From positions 1 through 64,000 of the forward strand of contig NZ_JBMPGS010000003.1 of assembly GCF_049680855.1 (NCBI RefSeq): DNA of 64,000 nucleotides. The letters are read 5' to 3'. This stretch comes from Salinimicrobium sp049680855. Its GTDB lineage: Bacteria; Bacteroidota; Bacteroidia; Flavobacteriales; Flavobacteriaceae. Below the pieces are notes generated by a model that searched no databases, was not told the origin of the DNA, and was given only the letters and a program-made list of their open reading frames with translations. Each line of letters starts with the position of its first letter. Positions within the stretch are counted from its first letter, which is position 1. This document shows positions 36,386 through 45,488 of the stretch, piece after piece. A program made the translations under genes and the position numbers.

Positions 36386-36402
36386 GGCACGTAGGTTATC
36401 TG

Positions 36403-36434
36403 CAAAGATACAGATAGGGATGGAAGACTCTCAA
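36403..36434 (-). promoter_or_regulatory. Promoter of the T9SS protein gene
   Basis: -7 box TATCTTTG at 36403-36410 and TTG at 36432-36434, spacer 21 nt; 17 nt from the box to the ATG at 36385. Confidence 0.6.
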
Positions 36435-36457
36435 AACGAACTGTTAACATAAAAATA

Positions 36458-36500
36458 CAAAATACTACCACAACAACTCATTTGTTGCGGTAATATTTTG
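36458..36500 (-). terminator. Rho-independent terminator after rprY
   Basis: A long interrupted hairpin with arms CAAAATA, TACC and CAACAA and their complements, then a T-rich tract on the minus strand. It lies 20 bp after the rprY stop and upstream of the T9SS gene's coding start. Confidence 0.75.
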
Positions 36501-36519
36501 CAGGAAACTGAAAAACTTT

Positions 36520-37242
36520 CTAGCTCTCGGCTTCTTCCTTGTTTCTAATCACAAGCCGGAAACCTTCACCGTGGATGTTCAGTATCTCCACGTTCTCGTC
36601 TTTTTTAAGGTATTTACGCAGCTTGGCAATATAAACATCCATACTACGGGAGGTAAAATAATTGTCGTCCCTCCAAATTTTTGTAAGTGCAAGTTCTCTT
36701 GGCATCAAATCATTTTCATGTAATGCCAGTAATCTTAGCAATTCATTTTCTTTAGGTGATAGTTTAGATGGTTCTTCATCTCTAAACGTAAGGAACCTAA
36801 GCTTTGAATTCAGGTGAAAATCACCTATCTGGAATTCGAATTGTTTACTGTCTGCAACACTATCTGTAGCTTTACGCTGCATGATGGCTTTGATCTTCAT
36901 GAGAAGAACTTCGCTGTCAAAAGGTTTGTTCAGGTAATCGTCTGCCCCTACTTTATAGCCTTTAAGAACATCTTCCTTCATGGCCTTTGCCGTAAGGAAA
37001 ATAATAGGAATTTCTTCATTCTTTTCTCTTATCTCCTTGGCCAATGTGAAACCGTCTTTATACGGCATCATCACGTCCAGAATACAAAGATCAAAATCAT
37101 CTTTTTTGAACTTCTCAAAACCTTCCATTCCGTTTTTGGCATGAGTAACTTCATAGTCATTCATGGCCAGGTAATCTTTTAATACCGTTCCAAAGTTCGG
37201 GTCATCTTCTACAAGTAAGATTTTTTTATTTTCAGTTTCCAT
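36520..37242 (-). CDS. rprY: Response regulator RprY (OmpR family)
   Basis: 240 aa. Receiver with LVEDDPN, Asp56 (CILDVMMPYKDG) and Lys in NKPF; winged-helix domain with LSPKENELLRLLALHEND and a recognition helix before IHGEGFRLV. It is the DNA-binding partner of the kinase encoded 3 nt upstream. The name follows the Bacteroides RprX/RprY pair, which this resembles in order and sequence style. Targets unknown here. Confidence 0.9.
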   Translation of the reverse strand: METENKKILLVEDDPNFGTVLKDYLAMNDYEVTHAKNGMEGFEKFKKDDFDLCILDVMMPYKDGFTLAKEIREKNEEIPIIFLTAKAMKEDVLKGYKVGADDYLNKPFDSEVLLMKIKAIMQRKATDSVADSKQFEFQIGDFHLNSKLRFLTFRDEEPSKLSPKENELLRLLALHENDLMPRELALTKIWRDDNYFTSRSMDVYIAKLRKYLKKDENVEILNIHGEGFRLVIRNKEEAES

Positions 37243-37244
37243 AT

Positions 37245-38816
37245 TTAAGATATTAGTGGTAATTTAATTATAAATGTACTTCCTTTTCCTTTATCACTTT
37301 CCACGGAAATATCGCCGTGATGATCGTCAACAATTCTTTTTACATACGCCAGGCCTAAACCATGACCTTTTACATTATGTATATCACCGGTATGTTCCCG
37401 GTAAAATTTTTCAAAAACCTTTTTCTGAACAGTTTTGCTCATTCCGCTGCCCTGGTCTCGCACCTTCATTACAATGTAATTTTTGACATTTTCAGTATAA
37501 ATATCAATCTTAGGATTCTCGGGTGAGTATTTCACAGCGTTATCCAATATATTGACTATTACATTTGTAAAATGGGTAGGGTTTGCCAGAATCGAAGATC
37601 TTAAAGCGCCTTTGTGGGTTTGCACATACCCGCCTCCATCTTCCACAATTAATTCTATATGGGTGATGGCTTCTTCGATAATTTCATGAAGGTCGAGCCT
37701 TTCTTTTCTGAGATCCAGTTCATTTCTTTCAAGCCGCGAAATCCTTAAAACGTTCTCCACCTGCGCATGCATTCTTCGATTTTCATCTCTTATCATCTTA
37801 TGATAATGCGCCACCTTATCTGGATTTCCGGAAACCTTTGGGTTCTTGATCGCATCTAAAGCCAGATTAATGGTGGCAATAGGTGTTTTGAACTCGTGGG
37901 TCATATTATTAATAAAATCCGTTTTAATTTCTGAAATCTGCCGTTGTCTAATAAGCTGTGATAGCGCACTTGAATATGCAATTACGATAATGAGCGTAAA
38001 TATGATCGATAATGCAGCCATAAGTGTGATGGAAGAGAGTACTAGCTTTTTCTTTCCTGTAAAATTCACGTATAACTGGTAATTATTCAATCCATCTTCA
38101 TCCACAAAGATAGGTACCCTGTAAGTGGCCGGTGATTCAAGGTCAAAATTCTCTGAACGTACCTTGGTAGCCAGCCCGCCATCATAAATACCATATTCAA
38201 AAGCTGTGTTCAGCTCTCTTCTTTTTAACTCCTCGGTGAGTGTTTGCTGCAGGAAAGCTTCGGAAACTCTTTGATGAATGGGCATTCTACCCGTATAATC
38301 CATCACTGTTTCCCTAATAAGTTCTTTCTCTACCTCGTTCATTCGAAAGATGTTCTGTAACCTGTTTCGGGAGCTCTCAAAATCATTTCCAAGACTGTCG
38401 TTTTTCACAAATTCCGCAGCCTTCGTATTGATTAATTGCTTGAACCGGGCGGTATCAATGGCCGCATCCAAAAAGGCAGTTGACAACCTGTAATCGTCCT
38501 CAATGACACCTTCGGAATAACCAAAAACTTCTTCAGATTTCTTATTGCTTTCAACTTTAAAAATTTCACTTACCGAAGTACTGTCTGCATCTGTTCCAAG
38601 ACTATCAATTACATCCTGAAGCGCAAAATAATAACTCTCCAATTCCTTTTGCTGCAGCTCATTGGAAACCTTCCGTAAAATCTGTTTTGCATTGAAAGAG
38701 AATTGTTCTTCCTTGGTTTCGACCGTGTTTTTAATCCAGTAGCCCTGAACAAAAATAATTCCTATAAGAGATAGGCTCATAAGAACCACAAGAAGAAAAA
38801 ATAATCTTTTGTTCAT
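37245..38816 (-). CDS. rprX: Membrane sensor histidine kinase RprX
   Basis: 523 aa. Two transmembrane segments (about 5-25 and 258-282) enclose a periplasmic domain of some 230 residues. HisKA: FINNMTHEFKTPIATI with His307; HATPase: NILDNAVKYSP, DQGSGM and GHGLGLAYVKRIVDDH. It phosphorylates RprY. A TACTTTTG box ends just 5 nt before this ATG, the natural start since the signal anchor begins here, so the mRNA could be leaderless. CoaE lies upstream on the same strand, which offers an alternative readthrough transcript. Confidence 0.9.
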   Translation of the reverse strand: MNKRLFFLLVVLMSLSLIGIIFVQGYWIKNTVETKEEQFSFNAKQILRKVSNELQQKELESYYFALQDVIDSLGTDADSTSVSEIFKVESNKKSEEVFGYSEGVIEDDYRLSTAFLDAAIDTARFKQLINTKAAEFVKNDSLGNDFESSRNRLQNIFRMNEVEKELIRETVMDYTGRMPIHQRVSEAFLQQTLTEELKRRELNTAFEYGIYDGGLATKVRSENFDLESPATYRVPIFVDEDGLNNYQLYVNFTGKKKLVLSSITLMAALSIIFTLIIVIAYSSALSQLIRQRQISEIKTDFINNMTHEFKTPIATINLALDAIKNPKVSGNPDKVAHYHKMIRDENRRMHAQVENVLRISRLERNELDLRKERLDLHEIIEEAITHIELIVEDGGGYVQTHKGALRSSILANPTHFTNVIVNILDNAVKYSPENPKIDIYTENVKNYIVMKVRDQGSGMSKTVQKKVFEKFYREHTGDIHNVKGHGLGLAYVKRIVDDHHGDISVESDKGKGSTFIIKLPLIS

Positions 38817-38821
38817 ATCCT

Positions 38822-38829
38822 CAAAAGTA
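38822..38829 (-). promoter_or_regulatory. -7 box (TACTTTTG) of rprX, 5 nt before the ATG
   Basis: A perfect TAnnTTTG on the minus strand; the predicted start point is at or within 2 nt of the ATG at 38816. Confidence 0.45.
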
Positions 38830-38889
38830 TGATTTTAACATTTACGGCCTAAATGGTTTAACCAAAAGTTAACAAAAGAAATCTAGAAT

Positions 38890-39474
38890 TCACGAGGTCT
38901 TAAGAAGATTTTGATGGATTTTTCGCACTTCTTTTTGAGTGTTGGAAAGATCTTTATTTTCAATGATAAAGTCGGCCAGTTTCAGCTTCTTTTCATCCGG
39001 CCACTGATTGTTCATTCGAGCCTCAATTTCAAAAATTTGTGACTTATCCCGTTCCTGAACTCTCTTTATCCTCTCTGCACGATCGGCAACTACAAGAATC
39101 GAGAAATCACACTTTTTATAACCACCTTTTTCAAAAAGAATGGCAGCTTCATAAATAACATATGGGGCAGCCTGTTTTTCTTTCCAGTTTCCGAAATGTG
39201 CAGCTACCTGTGGATGGATAATATTGTTGAGTTCCTCCAGCATTTCAGGATCACTAAAAACTTTCCCAGAGATATATTTCCTGTCCAAAGTATTCTCCCG
39301 GTAGGCCTGGGTTCCAAAAATGGCAATTATTTGCTCCTTTACTTCTTTAGATTCATTTTGCAGTTTACGCGCTTCTTTATCGGCGATATATACCGGAACA
39401 CCCAGTTCAGCAAAAAAACCAGCTACTGTGGTTTTTCCGCTCCCAATCCCGCCTGTAAGCCCTACAACTTTCAT
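38890..39474 (-). CDS. coaE: Dephospho-CoA kinase
   Basis: 194 aa. Last step of coenzyme A synthesis: ATP-dependent phosphorylation of dephospho-CoA. P-loop GLTGGIGSGKTTVA at the N-terminus, then GVPVYIADKEAR and the HP motif in NNIIHPQVAAHF. Its start overlaps the stop of the YbbR-like gene by 4 nt, so the two are coupled. Confidence 0.95.
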   Translation of the reverse strand: MKVVGLTGGIGSGKTTVAGFFAELGVPVYIADKEARKLQNESKEVKEQIIAIFGTQAYRENTLDRKYISGKVFSDPEMLEELNNIIHPQVAAHFGNWKEKQAAPYVIYEAAILFEKGGYKKCDFSILVVADRAERIKRVQERDKSQIFEIEARMNNQWPDEKKLKLADFIIENKDLSNTQKEVRKIHQNLLKTS

Positions 39475-40430
39475 TTTTTTATTATAAACTGAATTTTCTT
39501 TTCATTGAGACGCAGATTTTTTACAAAATCTGGCTGATCTGCAATCCTTGGAATAAGAAAATTTTGATTTTGATTTAAATCATTAAAATCCCCTACAACC
39601 CTAAAATCTGAAGCCTCTACCCTGCTAAAATCTTTGAGGTTTACCTGATAAAAAACCAGGATTTCTTTTGGAAAGATAACCACATTTAAACCTTCCGGAA
39701 CATTTATCAACTCCACCGGAATTTCCAATGACCCTTCTGTAACCTTCTCCACATCAAGATTGTAATTTACCCTTTTTTGATAAACCGTGACTTTCTCCAG
39801 CCCCGAAGTATCAATTGCGATGCTGCCAGAAAGATCTCTTTTCACGTCATTTATAACAAGTGGCACTGTGGTTACACTATTTAAGGTATCTATGATATTA
39901 TCTGGCCCGCTAACCGTCACCGAATCGGGTTCTAAACCCAGTCGATCTACAGCTGCATATCCTGCGCCAAAGCTTAGTTTTATCCTCGATGCAACAGGTA
40001 TTCTTTTCTCCTGCCGCTGCTCAAAATTGATATAGATCTCATCCCTAAGAAATTCACTATCCTCAAAATTCAAATTCAGCTGTTCGCGAATTTCTTTTCT
40101 GTGCTCATCAATGATGTAAACCAGTCTTTGGTCTTCCTGTGGTAAATTGGAAATATCTATAGATAAAGTTGGAGTGATAAGGGAAAACCAGGCGATTTTA
40201 AAGCCATTTTCAATCATTCTTAACTGCAGCTGCTGTTCATTTTCCGGAGAAATAACTTTATCTGGCGGCACATTTACATATTCTACAGGAATTTCAATGA
40301 TTTCATTATACACCTTTGAAAACTGAACGAAAATCCAGATAACCACCGCAAAAAAAAAGAAAAACAGGAAAGAATTAAAATTGGTTCTTTTAAATCTTGT
40401 TCGGGTAATGGCTTTTAAATTATCTAGCAT
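39471..40430 (-). CDS. YbbR/CdaR-like domain membrane-anchored protein
   Basis: 319 aa. An N-terminal cytosolic stretch with basic residues, one transmembrane segment (about 22-38), then extracytoplasmic YbbR-like repeats with alternating strands (for example IEIPVEYVNVPPDKVI and LGLEPDSVTVSGPDNIIDTLNSV). YbbR proteins regulate CdaA diadenylate cyclase in Firmicutes; no CdaA is in this window, so the role here is open. It overlaps the glycosyltransferase (11 nt) and coaE (4 nt). Confidence 0.82.
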   Translation of the reverse strand: MLDNLKAITRTRFKRTNFNSFLFFFFFAVVIWIFVQFSKVYNEIIEIPVEYVNVPPDKVISPENEQQLQLRMIENGFKIAWFSLITPTLSIDISNLPQEDQRLVYIIDEHRKEIREQLNLNFEDSEFLRDEIYINFEQRQEKRIPVASRIKLSFGAGYAAVDRLGLEPDSVTVSGPDNIIDTLNSVTTVPLVINDVKRDLSGSIAIDTSGLEKVTVYQKRVNYNLDVEKVTEGSLEIPVELINVPEGLNVVIFPKEILVFYQVNLKDFSRVEASDFRVVGDFNDLNQNQNFLIPRIADQPDFVKNLRLNEKKIQFIIKK

Positions 40431-41430
40431 TTTTAAAGAATAACTTTGGAAATCTTTTGCGAGGATCGTCTTTCCTTAGCCTAATATAGTAGGTAGAACG
40501 GCAGAAACCAAACCCATAACCCAGAAATTGAACCAGCGTTGCCCAAACAGTCATAAAACCTATTCCCAGGTTCTTATTTTGAGCTGAAGCATCAATGAAG
40601 ATGAAGATAAAATACCCCAGAAAGAGGTACAAAAAAGCCATAAATCCTATGGAGCCCAGAATAATTGCCATAATGAATCCTGCGGAAAAGAATGTTGGAA
40701 ACCAGAAGGTAATCTTATTTGATTCTGGGTGCCAGGAATTAAGGATTGGCCGCACCAGACCGAATTTGTACACCTGCCTGTAGAACTTTTCCCAATCTAT
40801 CCTTCTTTTATGAAAAACGACAGCATTGGGAAAAAATCTTGTCTCAAAACCACTTTTTTGAAGCCTTAGTGCAAGATCTGGGTCCTCGCCAGGATGGATA
40901 TCGCCAAAGCCGCCACTCTCTATGAACGCTTCTGCAGAAATTCCCATGTTGAAACTCCGCGGCTGGAACTTGCCCACCGCTTTTTTCTTTCCTCTAATTC
41001 CCCCTGTCGTAAAAAGGGAAGTCATAGCGTAGTTTATGGCTTTCTGAACTGAAGAAAAGCTTTCATGTGCCGCATCGGGGCCGCCAAAACAATGCGTAAA
41101 ATTCTTTTTTAATTCCGCAGCAACATTTTTCAGGTAATCGGGAGGTAAGATTACATCTGAATCCAGGATAAGAAAGTAATTACCTTTGGCTTTTTTCATC
41201 CCAAAATTACGCGAATCGCCCGGGCCGGTATTTTTCTTTTCGTAATAACTTATGTCCAGTCTTTTCGAAAAGCAATGCACCATATCTCTTGAAGTTATGG
41301 AAGAACCATCTTCCACAATGACCACCTCAAACGGATTTTCAAAATCCAGTTGCTCCATACTTAGCAGCAACTCCCTGGTTTCTTCGGGCCGGTTGTAAAC
41401 GGGAATAATGAAAGAAAAGCTGATGTCCAT
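40420..41430 (-). CDS. Family-2 glycosyltransferase (membrane-associated)
   Basis: 336 aa. GT-A fold: FIIPVYNRPEETRELL at the N-terminus, VVIVEDGSS, then DSDVILPPDYL with the metal-binding DXD, and GEDPDLALRLQKSGF as the ED acceptor-side motif. Two C-terminal transmembrane segments (about 245-290). It transfers a sugar from a nucleotide-sugar donor, probably for envelope polysaccharide; acceptor unknown. First gene of the GT-ybbR-coaE run. Confidence 0.88.
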   Translation of the reverse strand: MDISFSFIIPVYNRPEETRELLLSMEQLDFENPFEVVIVEDGSSITSRDMVHCFSKRLDISYYEKKNTGPGDSRNFGMKKAKGNYFLILDSDVILPPDYLKNVAAELKKNFTHCFGGPDAAHESFSSVQKAINYAMTSLFTTGGIRGKKKAVGKFQPRSFNMGISAEAFIESGGFGDIHPGEDPDLALRLQKSGFETRFFPNAVVFHKRRIDWEKFYRQVYKFGLVRPILNSWHPESNKITFWFPTFFSAGFIMAIILGSIGFMAFLYLFLGYFIFIFIDASAQNKNLGIGFMTVWATLVQFLGYGFGFCRSTYYIRLRKDDPRKRFPKLFFKNAR

Positions 41431-41480
41431 ACCGTAAAAGTAGGAAGAAAAATCTTGTAAGGAGAAAAGCCTATAAAAAC

Positions 41481-41602
41481 AAGGCTGTTCAGATAACTGA
41501 GCGTCATCCTGAATTTACTTCAGGATCTTCCATTTGGTTAATTACCAGTTCTAAGAAGCTGAAACAAGTTCAGCTTGACGGCAGAGATATTTGAACAGCC
41601 TC
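41481..41602. repeat. Cruciform-forming intergenic repeat element
   Basis: A 122-bp palindromic element. Outer arms AGGCTGTTCA (41482-41491) and TGAACAGCCT (41592-41601) are perfectly complementary. Inside are two smaller hairpins: ATCCTGAA...TTCAGGAT (41506-41526 area) and AAGCTGAA...TTCAGCTT (41555-41577 area), giving a three-way junction. Its TCATCCTGAA phrase is common in dispersed flavobacterial intergenic repeats. It has no ORF; MITE- or REP-like. It separates the convergent-free gap between fabI's end and the glycosyltransferase start. Confidence 0.75.
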
Positions 41603-41630
41603 ATTAGTTTATTTGTTGCTCATGCAACCA

Positions 41631-41658
41631 ATTATCCTGAAAAAGGTTCAGGATATAA
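41631..41658. repeat. Second short hairpin after the repeat element
   Basis: ATTATCCTGAA and TTCAGGATATAAT flank a 5-nt AAAGG loop, using the same ATCCTGAA/TTCAGGAT arms as the neighbouring element. It lies just past the fabI stop but has no T run on the minus strand, so it may be a repeat relic or a weak terminator. Confidence 0.45.
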
Positions 41659-41676
41659 TCTGTTTCCGAAGGAGAA

Positions 41677-42504
41677 TTATTTCTCTTCCTGGTCTCTAGT
41701 AAAAGCTTCCATCACCTGCTGGCTCACTCCCATGTTTGAGAATCCGCCGTCATTGTAAAGATTTTGAAGAGTCACTCTCTTCGTAAGATCAGAGAATAAG
41801 GTGATGATATAATTTGCACAATCCATACCTGTAGCGTTTCCAAGCGGCGACATTTTATCTGCATACGCGATGAATCCGTCAAAACCTTTCACACCTGTAC
41901 CGGCCGTGGTTGGCGTTGGAGACTGAGAAACGGTGTTTACACGCACATTTTTTTCTTTTCCGAAGAAATATCCAAAGCTACGCGCGATAGATTCCAGATA
42001 TGCTTTGTTATCTGCCATATCATTATAGTCAGGAAAAACTTTTTGAGCCGCGATATAAGACAGCGCCATAATACTTCCCCACTCATTCATCGCATCTTTT
42101 TTGTAAAGACTCTGCATGGTTTTATGGAAAGAAACCGCCGACACATCCCATCCTTTAGTAGTGTAATCGTAGTTCATATCAGTATAATGATTTCCTTTAC
42201 GAACGTTTACAGACATCCCGATTGAATGCAGTACAAAATCAATTTTTCCTCCCAGGATTTCCATTGCTTTTTCTACAAGGTTGTCAAGGTCTTCTACTTT
42301 TGTAGCATCTGCAGGAATGATTTCAGAACCTGTTTTTTCAGCAAGATCTTTAATACTTCCCATTCTCATGGCGATTGGCGCGTTGGTCAAAACAAATTCA
42401 CCGCCTTCTTCGTGCACACGTTCAGCTGTTTTCCAGGCAATCGAATTTTCATCCAATGCTCCAAAAATAATTCCTTTTTTTCCTTTTAGTAGATTATATG
42501 ACAT
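41677..42504 (-). CDS. fabI: Enoyl-[acyl-carrier-protein] reductase FabI
   Basis: 275 aa from the ATG at 42504 (MSYNLLKGKKGIIFGALDENSIAW). NADH-dependent reduction of enoyl-ACP, the final step of fatty-acid elongation. The SDR-like Rossmann start, SIGMSVNVR, and the catalytic stretch LSYIAAQKVFPDYNDMADNKAYLE with Tyr and Lys are visible. A TATCTTTA box lies about 28 nt upstream in the 40-bp gap to recN; readthrough from recN is also possible. Confidence 0.95.
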   Translation of the reverse strand: MSYNLLKGKKGIIFGALDENSIAWKTAERVHEEGGEFVLTNAPIAMRMGSIKDLAEKTGSEIIPADATKVEDLDNLVEKAMEILGGKIDFVLHSIGMSVNVRKGNHYTDMNYDYTTKGWDVSAVSFHKTMQSLYKKDAMNEWGSIMALSYIAAQKVFPDYNDMADNKAYLESIARSFGYFFGKEKNVRVNTVSQSPTPTTAGTGVKGFDGFIAYADKMSPLGNATGMDCANYIITLFSDLTKRVTLQNLYNDGGFSNMGVSQQVMEAFTRDQEEK

Positions 42505-42549
42505 GGTCAATTTTTTAGTTAGAGTTAGCGTGTAAAGATAACAAAGATT

Positions 42550-44202
42550 TTAATTCAGTAAAGCTTTTGCGTGGGCAACCGCCGATTCGCTCCTGGTGTT
42601 CCCACCCAGCATCATCGCAAGTTCCTCTATCCTGTCATCTCCTTTAAGCTCCTTAATATTGGTGATGGTGCTGTTCACCGCATCTTCTTTGTAAATCTTG
42701 AAATGACTGCTTCCTTTTCCGGCAATCTGCGGTAAATGCGTGATGGCGATAACCTGCATAGAACTTCCCATCTTCTGAAGAATTCCACCCATTTTCTGCG
42801 CAATATCCCCGGAAACTCCGGTATCGATCTCATCAAAAATGATGGTAGGTAATTTGCTGTAGGTGGCGAGAATACTTTTCACCGCCAGCATGATCCTGGA
42901 CATTTCCCCGCCCGATGCCGCTTTTTTCATTTCATTGAAGTTTCCGCCTTTGTTGGCAGCGAGTAACCACGTAAGTTTGTCCTGCCCGTTTGAGTAAACT
43001 TCCTGCTGCTTTTCCAGCTGAATTTTAAGATTGGCATTCGGCATTCCGAGATCTGCCAGAATTGTTTCGATCTTTTTGATGAATTCCGGGATGACGGCTT
43101 TACGACTATCATGTAAAACTGCAGCCAGTTCTTCCAGCTCTTTTCTCTTTGCTGAAATGGCCTTTTCAGCTTTGCTTATTTCTTCATCGGCATTTTCGGA
43201 AATCGCGACTTTTTCAGAAAGGTCATTTTCAATCTCTTTTAATTCTGAAACCGTAGAAGCCATATGTTTCTTCTGAAGGTTATACAGCAACTGCAGGCGT
43301 GCATTCACCTGCTCCAGCTCTTCAGGGTTGGCTTCTACTTTTTCCAACGCATTTTCAAGTTCCACCGCAATATCATCAAGTTCAATAAAGACGCTCTGCA
43401 AACGCTCATAAAGCTGCTGGTAAGATCCTGAAATAGCCGAAATCTTCTGAAGGCTGTTCTTCGCTTCTTTTAAGGTGCTGTTCGCTCCAATCTCTTCCTG
43501 CTGAATTGAATTTACAGCAACTCCCAACTGCTCCTTCAGCTCTTCTACGTTGCTCAGCTCTTCATAACGCTCTTCCAGTTCCGCCTGCATTCCGTCTTCC
43601 AGTTTAGCAGAACGAAGTTCGTTCAGAAGAAAAAGATTATAATCATATTCTTTTGTAGCCTGTGCCTGCCCTTCTTTCAGCAGCTCCAGCTCCTTCTGAA
43701 GTGCTTTATATTCCTGTAAGTATTTTCTGTATTTCTTTAATGAATCGGCATTTTTGGCCAACACGTCCACGACCATGAACTGATAATCGTTATCACCAAG
43801 GCTTTGAGTCTCATGCTGACTGTGAATATCCAACAGGTGCTCGCCTAAAGCCTGCAGCGAATTCAGGTTCGCCGGAGTATCATTGACAAAAGCACGTGAT
43901 TTTCCTGAAGGAAGAATTTCCCGTCTTATGATCGTCTGCTCTTCATAATCAAGATCTTCAGACGTAAAAAGAGGCTGCAGGTTATATGGAGAAACATTAA
44001 AAGTTCCTTCTATGACACATTTTTTCTCATTATTACGAATGGCGCTGTAATCTGCCCGCTTTCCCAACAACAGCGAAAGCGCCCCCAGCATAATAGATTT
44101 TCCTGCCCCGGTTTCCCCGGTAATAATGGTAAACCCCTCCTGAAGATCCATCTTGATATCTTCAATGAGGGCGTAATTTTTTATAGAAAGCGTTGTAAGC
44201 AA
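42550..44202 (-). CDS. recN: DNA repair protein RecN
   Basis: 550 aa, usual length. SMC-like ATPase used in double-strand-break repair. Walker A TGETGAGKSIML near residue 31, a long coiled-coil (about 170-390, many Glu/Lys heptads), the ABC signature AASGGEMSRIML, and Walker B PTIIFDEIDTGVSG. Its promoter at 44221-44251 matches the local consensus. The last gene of the run before fabI. Confidence 0.96.
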   Translation of the reverse strand: MLTTLSIKNYALIEDIKMDLQEGFTIITGETGAGKSIMLGALSLLLGKRADYSAIRNNEKKCVIEGTFNVSPYNLQPLFTSEDLDYEEQTIIRREILPSGKSRAFVNDTPANLNSLQALGEHLLDIHSQHETQSLGDNDYQFMVVDVLAKNADSLKKYRKYLQEYKALQKELELLKEGQAQATKEYDYNLFLLNELRSAKLEDGMQAELEERYEELSNVEELKEQLGVAVNSIQQEEIGANSTLKEAKNSLQKISAISGSYQQLYERLQSVFIELDDIAVELENALEKVEANPEELEQVNARLQLLYNLQKKHMASTVSELKEIENDLSEKVAISENADEEISKAEKAISAKRKELEELAAVLHDSRKAVIPEFIKKIETILADLGMPNANLKIQLEKQQEVYSNGQDKLTWLLAANKGGNFNEMKKAASGGEMSRIMLAVKSILATYSKLPTIIFDEIDTGVSGDIAQKMGGILQKMGSSMQVIAITHLPQIAGKGSSHFKIYKEDAVNSTITNIKELKGDDRIEELAMMLGGNTRSESAVAHAKALLN

Positions 44203-44220
44203 TGGGTTTAAAATTTGGGA

Positions 44221-44251
44221 TAAAGATACGTGAGATTTTATTCCAAATCAA
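44221..44251 (-). promoter_or_regulatory. Promoter of recN
   Basis: -7-like TATCTTTA at 44221-44228 and TTG at 44249-44251 with a 20-nt spacer; 18 nt to the ATG at 44202. The last base of the -7 box deviates (A for G). Confidence 0.5.
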
Positions 44252-44304
44252 AGATTAGGTATTTGTTGTTTGTTGTTCTTCAGTTGTGGGTTGAAACACC
44301 TAGT

Positions 44305-44490
44305 CTACCTAACGGTTTTATATTTTCCGAAGATTATAGCTGTGAGTAATAAGCCCACTCCAAACCCTGTAAATAAACCTTGTGCAGAATCTGAAAGATC
44401 TATAAAACGAGAGAGTATTTGTGAAACAGCAGTTACAATGATTCCAATGGATATTAGAATCAGGGTTTTTCGTTTGGTTATTTTTCTCAT
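44305..44490 (-). CDS. Small two-helix membrane protein, hypothetical
   Basis: 61 aa with a basic N-terminus (MRKITKRKT) and two hydrophobic segments (about 10-24 and 37-54) separated by SRFIDLSDSAQG. Basic N-terminus and compact hairpin look like a real small inner-membrane protein; similar two-TM proteins occur in flavobacteria. It lies between porD and recN on the same strand. Function unknown. Confidence 0.55.
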   Translation of the reverse strand: MRKITKRKTLILISIGIIVTAVSQILSRFIDLSDSAQGLFTGFGVGLLLTAIIFGKYKTVR

Positions 44491-44594
44491 TTGTTGTTTT
44501 TATTATTAGTATTCCAACTTTGATGGATGTTACAACATTTTGAGCCTGATTCTACAAACCGCTTGTGGAAATCACATATCCACTTAACTATTAA

Positions 44595-45488
44595 CTACCT
44601 AATATTGCTCCACCTTTCAGCAAAGGTAGGAGCCATATTATTAAGCGCATCCACTAATTGCGGGGTCGAAACTGAAGGTCCGCCACTGTAGACCTGTTGA
44701 ATTTCATCTGCCTTGGCATCAAAGAATGTGCGCACCAATAAAGAATTTGGCCTGCTGCGATTCATATCATTTAAGTCGAGTATGGCAGTAGTGATCCCTG
44801 CTTTACCATTCTCTGGAGACATGTACATTAAATCAAGTCCTTTACGATGATACGTATACAATGCCTGTCGATGACCAATAAAAGCATTTGAGAGCAATTC
44901 GTTGTTTAACTGAAATCTTGAACGATTTCCATTTCCCGCACTCCAGCCACTACGTTGAGATTGTTGAGCAGTACCAATAATTTGATTGGCTGTTTCAAAA
45001 TAGGAAGTTCCACCTTCCTCTTCAAAAGTATCGGCATCCAACCCCAGCATGGTATAAACATAAAAACTAACTACCGAGGTAAGATTGGAATTGAATTGGG
45101 TTGGACTGTAATCTAACGATTCGTATTCTGTATAGGTAAAACTGAACTGTTCATCGTTGTAATTGAATACAGGGCTTACCATTGTTGAACCATAGACCGG
45201 CCTGGAAGATTGTACCTGGATGCTTCCGCTAAAAGAGTTTGTATTGGGATTGTACTCCCTAATGTTGATGAACATGCTACAATTAATCCTTTCCTGCGGC
45301 GCAAATTCCCTATTGGTCCATTTGGTTTGATTGACAAATTCGGTTAAAGAATTTTCCAGCGTTTTAAAAATGGTAATATTGGTGCTACCAGTTTGCTCCG
45401 CGTTTACAATGACTTCACAATTTAGCTCCTGTCCAAAACCTAAGGCCACAGTAAAAATTAAAACAAGAGAGCAGCACCACTTACGCAT
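44595..45488 (-). CDS. porD: PorD (DUF4835), type IX secretion-associated protein
   Basis: 297 aa with signal peptide ending at GFGQELNCEV. The whole mature protein fits DUF4835: NCEVIVNAEQ, FTEFVNQTKW-like and FVFYVYTMLGLDAD-type strands, ending APTFAERWSNIR. PorD is needed for type IX secretion in Porphyromonas; its exact place is unsettled. It overlaps the coaBC stop by 8 nt, in the conserved dapA-bamD-rpoZ-coaBC-porD-recN order of Bacteroidota. It matches the T9SS cargo at 32036. Confidence 0.88.
   Translation of the reverse strand: MRKWCCSLVLIFTVALGFGQELNCEVIVNAEQTGSTNITIFKTLENSLTEFVNQTKWTNREFAPQERINCSMFINIREYNPNTNSFSGSIQVQSSRPVYGSTMVSPVFNYNDEQFSFTYTEYESLDYSPTQFNSNLTSVVSFYVYTMLGLDADTFEEEGGTSYFETANQIIGTAQQSQRSGWSAGNGNRSRFQLNNELLSNAFIGHRQALYTYHRKGLDLMYMSPENGKAGITTAILDLNDMNRSRPNSLLVRTFFDAKADEIQQVYSGGPSVSTPQLVDALNNMAPTFAERWSNIR

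Noticed and set aside
41481..41602. IS element or transposon end
   Set aside because: No transposase gene or target duplication is seen nearby; only a short palindromic element is present.
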